A DNA stretch of 37,487 bases from an uncultured Oscillibacter sp. Lineage in GTDB: Bacteria > Bacillota > Clostridia > Oscillospirales > Oscillospiraceae. The notes beneath the pieces are model-generated. The model worked only from the letters and a program-made list of their open reading frames with translations, was not told the DNA's origin and did no database searches. Position numbers and translations under genes: made by a program. Below, in pieces: positions 31,842 through 37,487 of the stretch (positions are counted from its first letter, which is position 1; each line of letters begins with the position of its first letter). The stretch spans positions 1 to 37,487 of the forward strand of contig CANDBG010000023.1 of the NCBI GenBank assembly GCA_947382875.1, given 5' to 3'.

Positions 31842-31869
31842 ATTATAACGCCTTGCAGAAAAATGTCAA
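31842..31869 (-). promoter_or_regulatory. Sigma-A promoter of the phosphoribosyltransferase gene
   Basis: On the minus strand a perfect TTGACA (31864-31869), 16 bases, and a perfect TATAAT (31842-31847). A small GCCC/GGGC hairpin lies in the leader (31813-31824 region). Confidence 0.88.
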
Positions 31870-31876
31870 CGACCTG

Positions 31877-32212
31877 TCAGGCGTCTCCCGTTCCCGGGAC
31901 CTGCATGAGTTTTTCTTTTTCGGTTTGAAATAGTATGGACATCTCTGGTTCATTGTATTTTTCACAGAGGGCAATTTCCGTTTTCAGCACGTTCAGCATG
32001 GCGGATTTGCTGATAACATCCACATACCGCTCGCCAGCCTGTATGCCTTCCTCGATGTGGAGTTCCTGGAAGTATTGGCCGTCTGTGGCTTCATACCATA
32101 TCTGTGTTTCTGCCGGTCCGAAACACAGGCGCTTGACAATGACTCGTTTTCCTGTGTGATCGAATGCTTCGTCCGGCGCGTCGTGCAGCCATGCGCCCGC
32201 CCAAAAACTCAT
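31877..32212 (-). CDS. Unknown 111-residue protein
   Basis: 111 residues, not recognised. The N-terminus SFWAGAWLHDAPDEAFDHTG is soluble and small-domain-like; the middle is beta (KRVIVKRLCF, TQIWYEATDGQYFQELHIEE), and the end has a helix with CEKYNEPEMS. Cytoplasmic, acidic. ATG at 32212 has GGAGGA upstream, so the extra 15 codons are left out. It runs out just before the PRTase promoter. Confidence 0.65.
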   Translation of the reverse strand: MSFWAGAWLHDAPDEAFDHTGKRVIVKRLCFGPAETQIWYEATDGQYFQELHIEEGIQAGERYVDVISKSAMLNVLKTEIALCEKYNEPEMSILFQTEKEKLMQVPGTGDA

Positions 32213-32256
32213 TTTTGCTTCCTCCGGATTTCCAAAGAAGTTACAGACGCGGAACA

Positions 32257-32294
32257 ATGGAAACAGCTATTCTTTATGGAAACAGCTATTCTTT
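32257..32294. repeat. 19-bp perfect tandem duplication at a stop codon
   Basis: Unit ATGGAAACAGCTATTCTTT at 32257-32275 and 32276-32294. The right unit contains the last two codons and the TAG of the GNAT gene; the left unit repeats them outside. Confidence 0.95.
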
Positions 32295-32741
32295 GTGGAT
32301 GTACATTCTTGCTGTTTCACCGGTTCCGTCCTCCTGCACCATGCAGAAAAATTGCCAGCCGTACCGCTCATAAAGTGAAACATGGTCGGTAGCAAGATAC
32401 AAGGTATCGATGCCTCTTTTCTTCATATCGGCACACGCAAAACGCAGCAAAGCACCTGCAATTCCATTGCAGCGTTTGTCTTCTTCCGTGTAGACGGCGC
32501 ACACGTTCGGCGTCAGGTCTTTTCGATTGTGAAAGTCGTTTTCAATCACGCCCAAACCGCCGATGATCCGTTCACCTTCTATGGCTATATACCACTGCGG
32601 AACGGGAAAGACTTTTGTGAGACAGACTTCCATGCTTTCCGTGTAGGTTTCCAGGGGAATCCCCCATTTTTCATGGAACCACTGCGCCGCCGCTCCCTTC
32701 CTTTCCGGACAGTCTGTCAGTCGTATGATTTCGTATTCCAT
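32286..32741 (-). CDS. GNAT family acetyltransferase
   Basis: 151 residues. Acetyl-CoA-binding motif A is NGIAGALLRFACADMKKRG (about 92-110), followed by LYLATDHVSLYERYGWQF, where YERYGW is the common C-terminal GNAT hallmark. Substrate unknown. ATG at 32741 has no clear ribosome site but lies five bases after the tgt stop and may be coupled to it. The 3' end is partly duplicated in 19-bp tandem copies. Confidence 0.88.
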   Translation of the reverse strand: MEYEIIRLTDCPERKGAAAQWFHEKWGIPLETYTESMEVCLTKVFPVPQWYIAIEGERIIGGLGVIENDFHNRKDLTPNVCAVYTEEDKRCNGIAGALLRFACADMKKRGIDTLYLATDHVSLYERYGWQFFCMVQEDGTGETARMYIHKE

Positions 32742-32746
32742 TGCAG

Positions 32747-33880
32747 TCAGGCCCGTTTTGCCAGCTGTTCGCTGTACTGACTGCGGAACGCCGCAAAGGT
32801 TCCCTCATCCAACGCCTGCCGGATACGAGCAGTCAGTTCGTTGTAGAAATACAAATTGTGCAGTACCGCAAGACGCAGCGCTAACACCTCGTCCGCTTTG
32901 AACAGGTGACGCAGATAAGCCCTGGAATAGCTGCGGCACAGCGGACAGCCGCAGCTCTCGCTGACGGGGCGGGAATCGGCGGCATATTTTTCGTTCAGGA
33001 TGTTGACCGTTCCCTCCCAGGTGAACAGTTTGCCGTGACGTCCATTGCGCGAAGGCATCACGCAGTCGAAAAAATCCACCCCGCGGGCGACGGCTTCAAT
33101 AATATTGCTGGGCGTGCCTACGCCCATGAGATACCGGGGTTTTTCCTTTGGCATATGCGGTTCCACAGCGTCAATGATATTGTACATAATCTGTGTGGGT
33201 TCGCCAACTGCCAGACCGCCAATGGCATAGCCGTCGCAGTCCAGTTTGGCAATTTCGTCCATATGCCACGCCCGCAGATCAGGAAAGGTTGCTCCCTGGT
33301 TGATGCCAAACAGAAGCTGTCCAGGGTTCAAGGTGTCCGGCAAAGCGTTCAGGCGGTCATGCTCTGTTTTGCAGCGGGCTAACCAACGCAGGGTACGCTC
33401 ACAGGAAGCTTTTGCATACTCGTAAGTGGCCGGGTTTTCGACGCACTCATCAAATGCCATGGCAATGTCGCTGCCGAGGTTCGACTGAATCTGCATGGAT
33501 TCCTCAGGACCCATGAAAATTTTCCGGCCGTCGATGTGGGAGGAAAAATAAACGCCTTCTTCCTTGATGCGCCGCAGGGATGCAAGAGAAAAAACCTGAA
33601 AACCGCCGGAGTCGGTAAGAATCGGGCCGTCCCAGTTCATGAACGTATGAAGCCCGCCCAGCTGACGAACCAGGTTGTCGCCGGGACGGAGATGTAGATG
33701 GTATGTGTTGCTCAGCTCGATCTGACAGCCTACATCCCGCAGGTCCTGAGCGGACACGCCGCCCTTGATGGCCGCCTGGGTGCCGACGTTCATGAAGACT
33801 GGCGTCTGTACAACGCTGCCGTGGGTGCAGGTAAATTCACCGCGGCGGGCGCGGCCTTCGGTTTTCAGCAGGTGGAACAT
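32747..33880 (-). CDS. tgt: Queuine tRNA-ribosyltransferase
   Basis: 377 residues, normal length. Exchanges guanine-34 for preQ1 in tRNAs with GUN anticodons. The Asp of ILTDSGGFQVFSL is residue 90; SRNGRHGKLFTWEG follows, and CGCPLCRSYSRAYLRHLF gives the zinc-binding cysteines. ATG at 33880 has GGAG in front; the 12-codon extension has none. There is a long leader (about 240 bases) if the promoter at 34129-34157 is used. Queuosine synthesis genes (queA etc.) are not nearby. Confidence 0.97.
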   Translation of the reverse strand: MFHLLKTEGRARRGEFTCTHGSVVQTPVFMNVGTQAAIKGGVSAQDLRDVGCQIELSNTYHLHLRPGDNLVRQLGGLHTFMNWDGPILTDSGGFQVFSLASLRRIKEEGVYFSSHIDGRKIFMGPEESMQIQSNLGSDIAMAFDECVENPATYEYAKASCERTLRWLARCKTEHDRLNALPDTLNPGQLLFGINQGATFPDLRAWHMDEIAKLDCDGYAIGGLAVGEPTQIMYNIIDAVEPHMPKEKPRYLMGVGTPSNIIEAVARGVDFFDCVMPSRNGRHGKLFTWEGTVNILNEKYAADSRPVSESCGCPLCRSYSRAYLRHLFKADEVLALRLAVLHNLYFYNELTARIRQALDEGTFAAFRSQYSEQLAKRA

Positions 33881-33932
33881 CTTGTTTCTCCAATCTATTT
33901 CATTATGGACCGTCAAAAAACGGCGAGGTTCT

Positions 33933-33969
33933 GCTGCTCGGCTGGGAGTATATCCATCAGCCGAGCAGC
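33933..33969 (-). other. 12-bp inverted repeat in the tgt leader
   Basis: Perfect arms GCTGCTCGGCTG / CAGCCGAGCAGC (33933-33944, 33958-33969) with a 13-base loop. On the minus strand no U-tract follows; on the plus strand TTTC does. It may be a leader structure for tgt, or a terminator for a plus-strand transcript from a weak TTGACC-16-TATAAC match (33984-34011). Confidence 0.5.
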
Positions 33970-34028
33970 TTTCATACTCACATTTGACCTAATATATATC
34001 TCACTTATAACGGATACAGGTCAACGAC

Positions 34029-34109
34029 TTACCATCCAGCTTTACTAAGAACTTCAGAGATTTCTTTGAACACTTGCCGATCATGATAAGGTCCTCTCAC
34101 TGCATCCAT
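34029..34109 (-). CDS. Possible 26-residue leader ORF or gene remnant
   Basis: ATG at 34109 to TAA at 34029. The translated product is soluble, helix-like (RQVFKEISEVLSKAGW) and resembles the C-terminus of a larger protein. Its start has no well-placed ribosome site (AAGGG is 15 bases away); an alternative ATG inside (34085) in another frame has GAGAGG. No family recognised. It may be a leader peptide of the tgt transcript. Confidence 0.25.
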   Translation of the reverse strand: MDAVRGPYHDRQVFKEISEVLSKAGW

Positions 34110-34128
34110 TATAATAATTATTACCCTT

Positions 34129-34157
34129 ATTATACTGCCCTGACGTTGAAAAGACAA
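34129..34157 (-). promoter_or_regulatory. Sigma-A promoter towards tgt
   Basis: On the minus strand, TTGTCT (34152-34157), 17 bases, and a perfect TATAAT (34129-34134). It is 250 bases before the tgt start, and no other good promoter lies between. Confidence 0.65.
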
Positions 34158-34479
34158 CAGTTTTTTGCATCTCCGCGCGCTATGGGTACTGGCGTTTGCG
34201 TTAGTTTTATAAATACCTCATGTCAGCAGATCAGCAAAAACAGAGTATGTTATGGGGCTGCAATGTGGCATGACGGATGTGCAGAGCACTGGGAAACCAA
34301 GGAATTTGACCAGGACTCTGTGCCCTTCGAGGTGACCTGGAGTTGTCCTGGGCCTGTTATCATTTAGTTTTCCAAGATGCACCCGACTTTGCAGGTGGAA
34401 GCTTGGCGGGCAGATGAAAATGTGGGAAGCAGCACTCTTTCATTTTTGTGCCAATCTGCCTCATCAATAAACTTTTTCG

Positions 34480-34533
34480 TTCGACAAAAAATGACAAATT
34501 TCGACACCATATATGTAGTATCATAATGTCGAA
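34480..34533 (+). promoter_or_regulatory. Three Spo0A-box matches at the promoter of the exported pair
   Basis: TTCGACA occurs at 34480-34486 and 34500-34506 and its reverse, TGTCGAA, at 34527-34533; TGTCGAA is the core Spo0A box. Boxes 1 and 2 are 20 bases apart, two helical turns. Box 2 lies where a -35 would be for the CATAAT -10 at 34522-34527, and box 3 abuts this -10. That geometry is like Spo0A-activated promoters such as spoIIG, though repression by box 3 is possible. Confidence 0.65.
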
Positions 34534-34567
34534 CACTAGCGAAAAATGAAGGAAAGAGGTCACAGCT

Positions 34568-35083
34568 ATGAAAACAACTATCCAAAAGAAATGGAAAGCC
34601 TGGATCCTGCCTGTTTGTATCGTGTGCGCCGTTTTAGCGCTGGCCATTTTTTTCTTTACGCGCCAGCGCTTGGGTAATCCGTTGGAATTGGAGAATAATG
34701 CCACAATGGGTATCCTGCCAGGCATCGACCCTGCTCAGAGGCAAGCGGAACTTCAGCAGTTGCTGGACGAGAGCATGATCTCCTTTTCCATCAATACTAG
34801 TCCTGTTTTTGAGACAGGCGGGTCTGAGGGAAACCTGATGCTGGAAAATCCCGCTAATAACGCCAAGCTGTTGGTGGTAGAAATCTACATAAACGATACT
34901 CAGGAACTAATCTATGAATCAAAAGCCCTTCCCGCAGGCTCCTATATTGAAAATGTCCGGCTGGATAAGTTATTAGAGCCCGGCAGCTACGAAGCCACCG
35001 CCTATTTTAAGGCATATCGGGAATCGGACCACTCTTACATCGGTCAGGCGGGCGCGGACATCACACTTTCCGTGCTCAGCTGA
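34568..35083 (+). CDS. Membrane-anchored exported protein, unknown family
   Basis: 171 residues. A basic N-terminus and one membrane helix (about 12-30) leave the C-terminal 140 residues outside. A helix at 54-68 leads to a beta domain (about 70-171) of repeated strand pairs, e.g. NLMLENPANNAKLLVVEIYI and GSYEATAYFKAY, typical of an Ig-like beta sandwich. Related unnamed proteins are frequent in gut Firmicutes, often beside secreted beta proteins. ATG at 34568 has AAAGAGGT. It is 51 bases before the next exported gene, behind Spo0A boxes. Confidence 0.78.
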   Translation: MKTTIQKKWKAWILPVCIVCAVLALAIFFFTRQRLGNPLELENNATMGILPGIDPAQRQAELQQLLDESMISFSINTSPVFETGGSEGNLMLENPANNAKLLVVEIYINDTQELIYESKALPAGSYIENVRLDKLLEPGSYEATAYFKAYRESDHSYIGQAGADITLSVLS

Positions 35084-35134
35084 TGCTGGCAGTTCTCCGT
35101 GGATACAGGCATTCATAAAAAGGAGGATTTGCAC

Positions 35135-35710
35135 ATGAGACAGAAAAAACTTTTCAGCTTTCTGGTTGTTGCGCTGGCGACCACCCTGCTTATGGTCAAC
35201 GCTTACGCGGTGGGTTCCTACCAAGATAAAAACCTTCCTTTGGGTTCCTCCAGCGAAGTGCTGATGGTTGGCGAGATTGAACCCACTATCATGTCCGTTA
35301 CTATTCCGTCCTATGTTCCATTCCACATTAGCAGGTCCATTGAAGGAGACAATAAAATAATCTCTCCCCGTGTCACTATCACCAGCCATTCCGGCGTTCC
35401 TGTCAGCGTGGATGTGGCTTATACGGATGTAAACCTTAGCGGCCTGAAGGGGACTTCTTGGAGTAATGGGCCAAACGTAGGCACAAACCAGATTGCCGTT
35501 GGTTTCCAGCCGGAAACACTATCCAATCAGCTTCCTACCTCCCTGGATGGAACCAAATGGCTCCTCGCAAACACGGCGCAGAGTCTGAACCTTACCAACC
35601 TGAATCCCTATGGCAGTTCCACCCTCTATGTTGTAGGCACATTGGGTTCTAGTGTCCCGGAGGATAGTTCCTTCACAGTCACACCCACCTTTGTCGTAAG
35701 CAAAGCATAA
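35135..35710 (+). CDS. Secreted beta-rich protein
   Basis: 191 residues. A clear Sec signal peptide (residues 1-25, RQKK then a hydrophobic core, AYA before the likely cut) precedes a mature part that is almost all beta, low in Cys and rich in Ser, Thr, Asn and Val. SVTIPSYVPFHISRS near 55-70 and SPRVTITSHSGVPVSVDVAY are strand pairs of an Ig/WxL or TasA-like sandwich; the end is FTVTPTFVVSKA. No sortase motif or known domain. ATG at 35135 has AAGGAGGA. Second gene of the Spo0A-box unit. Confidence 0.8.
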   Translation: MRQKKLFSFLVVALATTLLMVNAYAVGSYQDKNLPLGSSSEVLMVGEIEPTIMSVTIPSYVPFHISRSIEGDNKIISPRVTITSHSGVPVSVDVAYTDVNLSGLKGTSWSNGPNVGTNQIAVGFQPETLSNQLPTSLDGTKWLLANTAQSLNLTNLNPYGSSTLYVVGTLGSSVPEDSSFTVTPTFVVSKA

Positions 35711-35773
35711 TTATTTTTCCAATTTTGGGTAAAATGTAACTGCATCCATCAAGCCTGTATCTGCGATTTGAAC

Positions 35774-35806
35774 AGACAGCCGGAAGATAAGTTCTTCCGG
35801 CTGTCT
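35774..35806 (+). terminator. Terminator after the exported pair
   Basis: Perfect 14-bp arms (35774-35787, 35793-35806) with a 5-base loop, followed by ACCTGTTTTGCG on the plus strand. It lies between the convergent secreted-protein and epsG genes; a U-rich tail is present but not immediate. Confidence 0.7.
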
Positions 35807-35908
35807 ACCTGTTTTGCGCGTTTTTGCGCACCCAAATTTAGTTAAGATTGTTCTCGCCCTTTTCTGCTTGAATTCATTTTTTCGAAGAACTCCGCTGTCA
35901 TGAGTTCT

Positions 35909-36964
35909 TCATGGTGAAATCGCCATGCTCCATACCCCATGGTAGGGATATACACCATGAAAGCCTCGACTGGCTGCAAACAGGAAGTAAACGGCACCGC
36001 AGGACAGCAACAGACCAGTCCATATCCTGGGATCTCTCCGCTCACCTGTCTGTAAAACAGCCTCCGGGAGTGCCAGAATAGTAAAAAAAGCGGTATAAAT
36101 AGAGAGACGCTCCAAGATGAAATGCTGCGTGATAAAGATTTGGATCAGCATCGTATAAAATACACTGTTCGCTAGGACTGGAGATGCAGAGGGGTCCTGT
36201 ACTGTCCGTCGGATCAAAGGCAACGTAAACAAAAAACATCCGAAAGGTTCCAAAAGATAAACGGCACTATTACCCTGCCAGTATCTTCCTTCTGTGTAAG
36301 AACTGTAACTTGAAACAAACCGGAAAAGCAGCTGGAATATGGGGTCGCAGAACAAATATATACCTCCGGCAGTCAAAGCGGCTATGGCATAATGCCGTTT
36401 GGAAATCCGAAGATTCAACAGAACATAAAACGGGAACAGAATCATGGCCGATTTATGAAAGCAGGCCGCCAAAAACACAATGCCACAGAACGGCAGAAAT
36501 CGGCGGCGGAGCAAAAAGGGATACGCCCACAATATCAAAGCGGCAGCGAGAGATTGCCGCAAAAGATTCATGCTCATCGCGAAGTACTGCAATGTCAAAA
36601 ATAAATAGACACTTAGAGATGGAGAAGGGGAATAGCGGCCAATCCAAACAAAAACCAGGACCGTAAACAGCAGGTGGAACAAAAACAGAAACTCGCGATA
36701 ACCACCTCCCCAAAAAGCCACTATCCAATTTAGAAGGACAAAGCCAGGCTCCATCAGCCGTAAACTGGACAGTCCCCCCTCGGTAATTTTTTGAAAGATT
36801 GCCTCATAAGAACGGTAATCAAATCCGATAACATACCGAAGGGACGACAAAATCCAGCAGGCCAGCCCCATTACCAGCAAAAATGCCCATCGATATCCCG
36901 GTCTTCGCCTCAGTGACACTCCTCCTGCTAAACTGGCTCCGATTAGTCCGAAATAAGGCAGCAT
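35909..36964 (-). CDS. EpsG-type polysaccharide polymerase
   Basis: 351 residues, about ten membrane helices. Family features: RYVIGFDYRSYEAIF near 43-57, LRQSLAAALILWAYPFL near 134-150, and an HKSAMIL motif near 169-175, as in B. subtilis EpsG and Wzy-like polymerases that extend exopolysaccharide at the membrane. ATG at 36964 has AAGGAGGAAG. No other polysaccharide genes are in the window, so the partner glycosyltransferases are unknown. It is convergent with the exported pair. Confidence 0.85.
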   Translation of the reverse strand: MLPYFGLIGASLAGGVSLRRRPGYRWAFLLVMGLACWILSSLRYVIGFDYRSYEAIFQKITEGGLSSLRLMEPGFVLLNWIVAFWGGGYREFLFLFHLLFTVLVFVWIGRYSPSPSLSVYLFLTLQYFAMSMNLLRQSLAAALILWAYPFLLRRRFLPFCGIVFLAACFHKSAMILFPFYVLLNLRISKRHYAIAALTAGGIYLFCDPIFQLLFRFVSSYSSYTEGRYWQGNSAVYLLEPFGCFLFTLPLIRRTVQDPSASPVLANSVFYTMLIQIFITQHFILERLSIYTAFFTILALPEAVLQTGERRDPRIWTGLLLSCGAVYFLFAASRGFHGVYPYHGVWSMAISP

Positions 36965-37003
36965 CCTCTTCCTCCTTCCGCATTTGTAGTCCTTATTTTC
37001 TTT

Positions 37004-37032
37004 ACTTTACCACTCTTTCTAACTAAATACAA
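37004..37032 (-). promoter_or_regulatory. Possible promoter of epsG
   Basis: On the minus strand, TTGTAT (37027-37032), 17 bases, TAAAGT (37004-37009); 40 bases before the start. It overlaps the end of the DnaC-like fragment. Confidence 0.5.
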
Positions 37033-37171
37033 GATCAAAAAAGCGCATAAGCGGGGAACCTTCTGGGATAGGTATTTTGCACTCTTTTCTGGTGTGACAC
37101 TTCCCACAACACAGGAAGCCTTCTTCATCGTAGTAGTCGCTATCAGACTTTCCGTTGCGCTGGGCTACCAT
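37019..37171 (-). pseudogene. N-terminal fragment of a DnaC-like ATP-binding protein
   Basis: 50 codons. The translation carries DSDYYDEEGFLCCGKCHTRK, close to the N-terminal Cys-x2-Cys zinc motif of DnaC-type ATP-binding proteins found in integrative elements. The downstream AAA+ part (Walker A and B) is absent; the frame ends in TAG at 37019-37021, where the epsG promoter begins. It is a relic, left of the recombinase fragment by 51 bases. Confidence 0.65.
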
Positions 37172-37222
37172 ATGATTACCGTCTATTAGGAAAACAAGCT
37201 GCCAGCATGGGATAGAAGCCGC

Positions 37223-37487
37223 TCAGACAGCCAAAGCGTTAGCAGCCTCGGTGTTGAGCTCGATGTATTCAACGATTTTGCGGAGCTCGTCGGCAAACTT
37301 GAAGCGGACGCTGATATTGCCGTTTTCATAGACCTTGATGTGGTCTACAAGCTCCACCAAAATGTCGCGGGTCAGACAGTCGATATTTTAATACTTCATA
37401 AAGGCTACCAGCGCAGGATGGGAATGATCCACGCCGTTTGCCAGTTCCGCCCGCTCCGCCGTCAGGTTTTCCAGTACAGCGGTCAGC
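37223..37487 (-). pseudogene. C-terminus of a large serine recombinase, with an internal ochre stop
   Basis: The minus-strand frame running into the window edge encodes the end of a Tn-type serine recombinase: NLTAERAELANGVDHSHPAL, then after a stop TLTRDILVELVDHIKVYENG-like sequence (here CLTRDILVELVDHIKVYENG) and NISVRFKFADELRKIVEYIE. TAA at 37388-37390 stands where homologues have Gln (CAA) in a YQNI motif, so the protein has lost its last 54 residues. The catalytic N-terminus lies outside the window. Element is probably inactive. Confidence 0.8.

Larger units (their letters stand above)
33970..34479. other. Gene-poor interval upstream of tgt and the exported pair
   Basis: About 510 bases with no confident gene. 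It contains a short minus-strand frame of 26 codons (34029-34109, MDAVRGPYHDRQV...) behind a good promoter, and an inverted pair TTGACCT / AGGTCAA (33984-33990, 34018-34024). A plus-strand frame ending at 34367 has no ribosome site and is not protein-like at its beginning. The composition is AT-rich in 33980-34200, and the whole looks like decayed or regulatory DNA. Confidence 0.45.

Noticed and set aside
33881-34128. preQ1 riboswitch in front of tgt
   Set aside because: The conserved preQ1-I core and pseudoknot tail could not be found by eye; only a large hairpin is present.
34074-34367. Plus-strand frame of 97 codons before the Spo0A boxes
   Set aside because: No ribosome binding site, overlaps the tgt promoter on the other strand, and the translation is not like any family known to me. 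Only its last third looks protein-like; at most a remnant.
35842-36045. Alternative C-terminus of epsG in another frame, suggesting a frameshift
   Set aside because: The zero-frame EpsG end (GVYPYHGVW) resembles the normal family terminus, so no frameshift is needed.
36943-37128. 61-codon minus-strand frame over the epsG start
   Set aside because: It is out of frame with the DnaC-like fragment and crosses the epsG promoter and start; a shadow.
1-37487. CRISPR arrays, rRNA or tRNA genes
   Set aside because: No regularly spaced short repeats, no rRNA stretches and no tRNA-like cloverleaf with a TTCGANNC arm were seen.

Overview
The window looks like chromosome of an endospore-forming, butyrate-producing gut Firmicute of the Oscillospiraceae (Oscillibacter / Lawsonibacter / Flavonifractor type; genus not resolved). 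Evidence: a complete spoIIIAA-AH operon, Asp23-NusB-XseAB-IspA synteny, an IspH-S1 fusion, a butyryl-CoA:acetate-type CoA-transferase, a T-box upstream of alaS, c-di-AMP synthesis by CdaA/CdaR, DUF4250, DUF5662 and DUF5685 proteins, and strong GGAGG ribosome binding sites.

Bases 1-27000 are dense core genome, all transcribed on the minus strand. In transcription order: (a) a T-box leader (Ala specifier GCC), an unknown acidic protein, alaS, a 57-residue DUF4250 protein and a HIT protein, closed by a strong terminator; (b) spoIIIAA-AH behind a candidate sigma-E promoter; (c) asp23, nusB, a membrane protein, xseA, xseB and ispA; (d) an RpiR regulator, an HI0933-type flavoprotein, cmk, plsC and ispH-S1, nearly all overlapping; (e) a CoA-transferase with its own promoter; (f) carD-ispD-ispF; (g) DUF3343 plus a cysteine-desulfurase-like enzyme; (h) cdaA-cdaR, an RseC-like protein and a DUF5685 protein. 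IspD, IspF, IspH and IspA together cover much of isoprenoid precursor synthesis, but dxs is absent from its usual place after ispA.

Bases 27000-33900 are a patchwork of small genes on both strands: two XRE regulators, two GNAT acetyltransferases (one cut by an amber codon where a Trp is expected), DUF5662, a PH-like membrane protein, a phosphoribosyltransferase, tgt and several unknown proteins. One XRE protein carries a strict five-residue glycine repeat.

Bases 33900-37487 are accessory. A roughly 690-base gene-poor stretch ends in three Spo0A-box matches in front of two exported proteins; these converge on an EpsG-type polysaccharide polymerase. The right edge holds debris of an integrative element: a 5' fragment of a DnaC-like ATP-binding protein and the C-terminus of a large serine recombinase with an internal stop. 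The most interesting lead is the putatively Spo0A-controlled exported pair beside epsG, a possible surface or matrix module; next are the glycine-repeat regulator and the unknown gene between the T-box and alaS.
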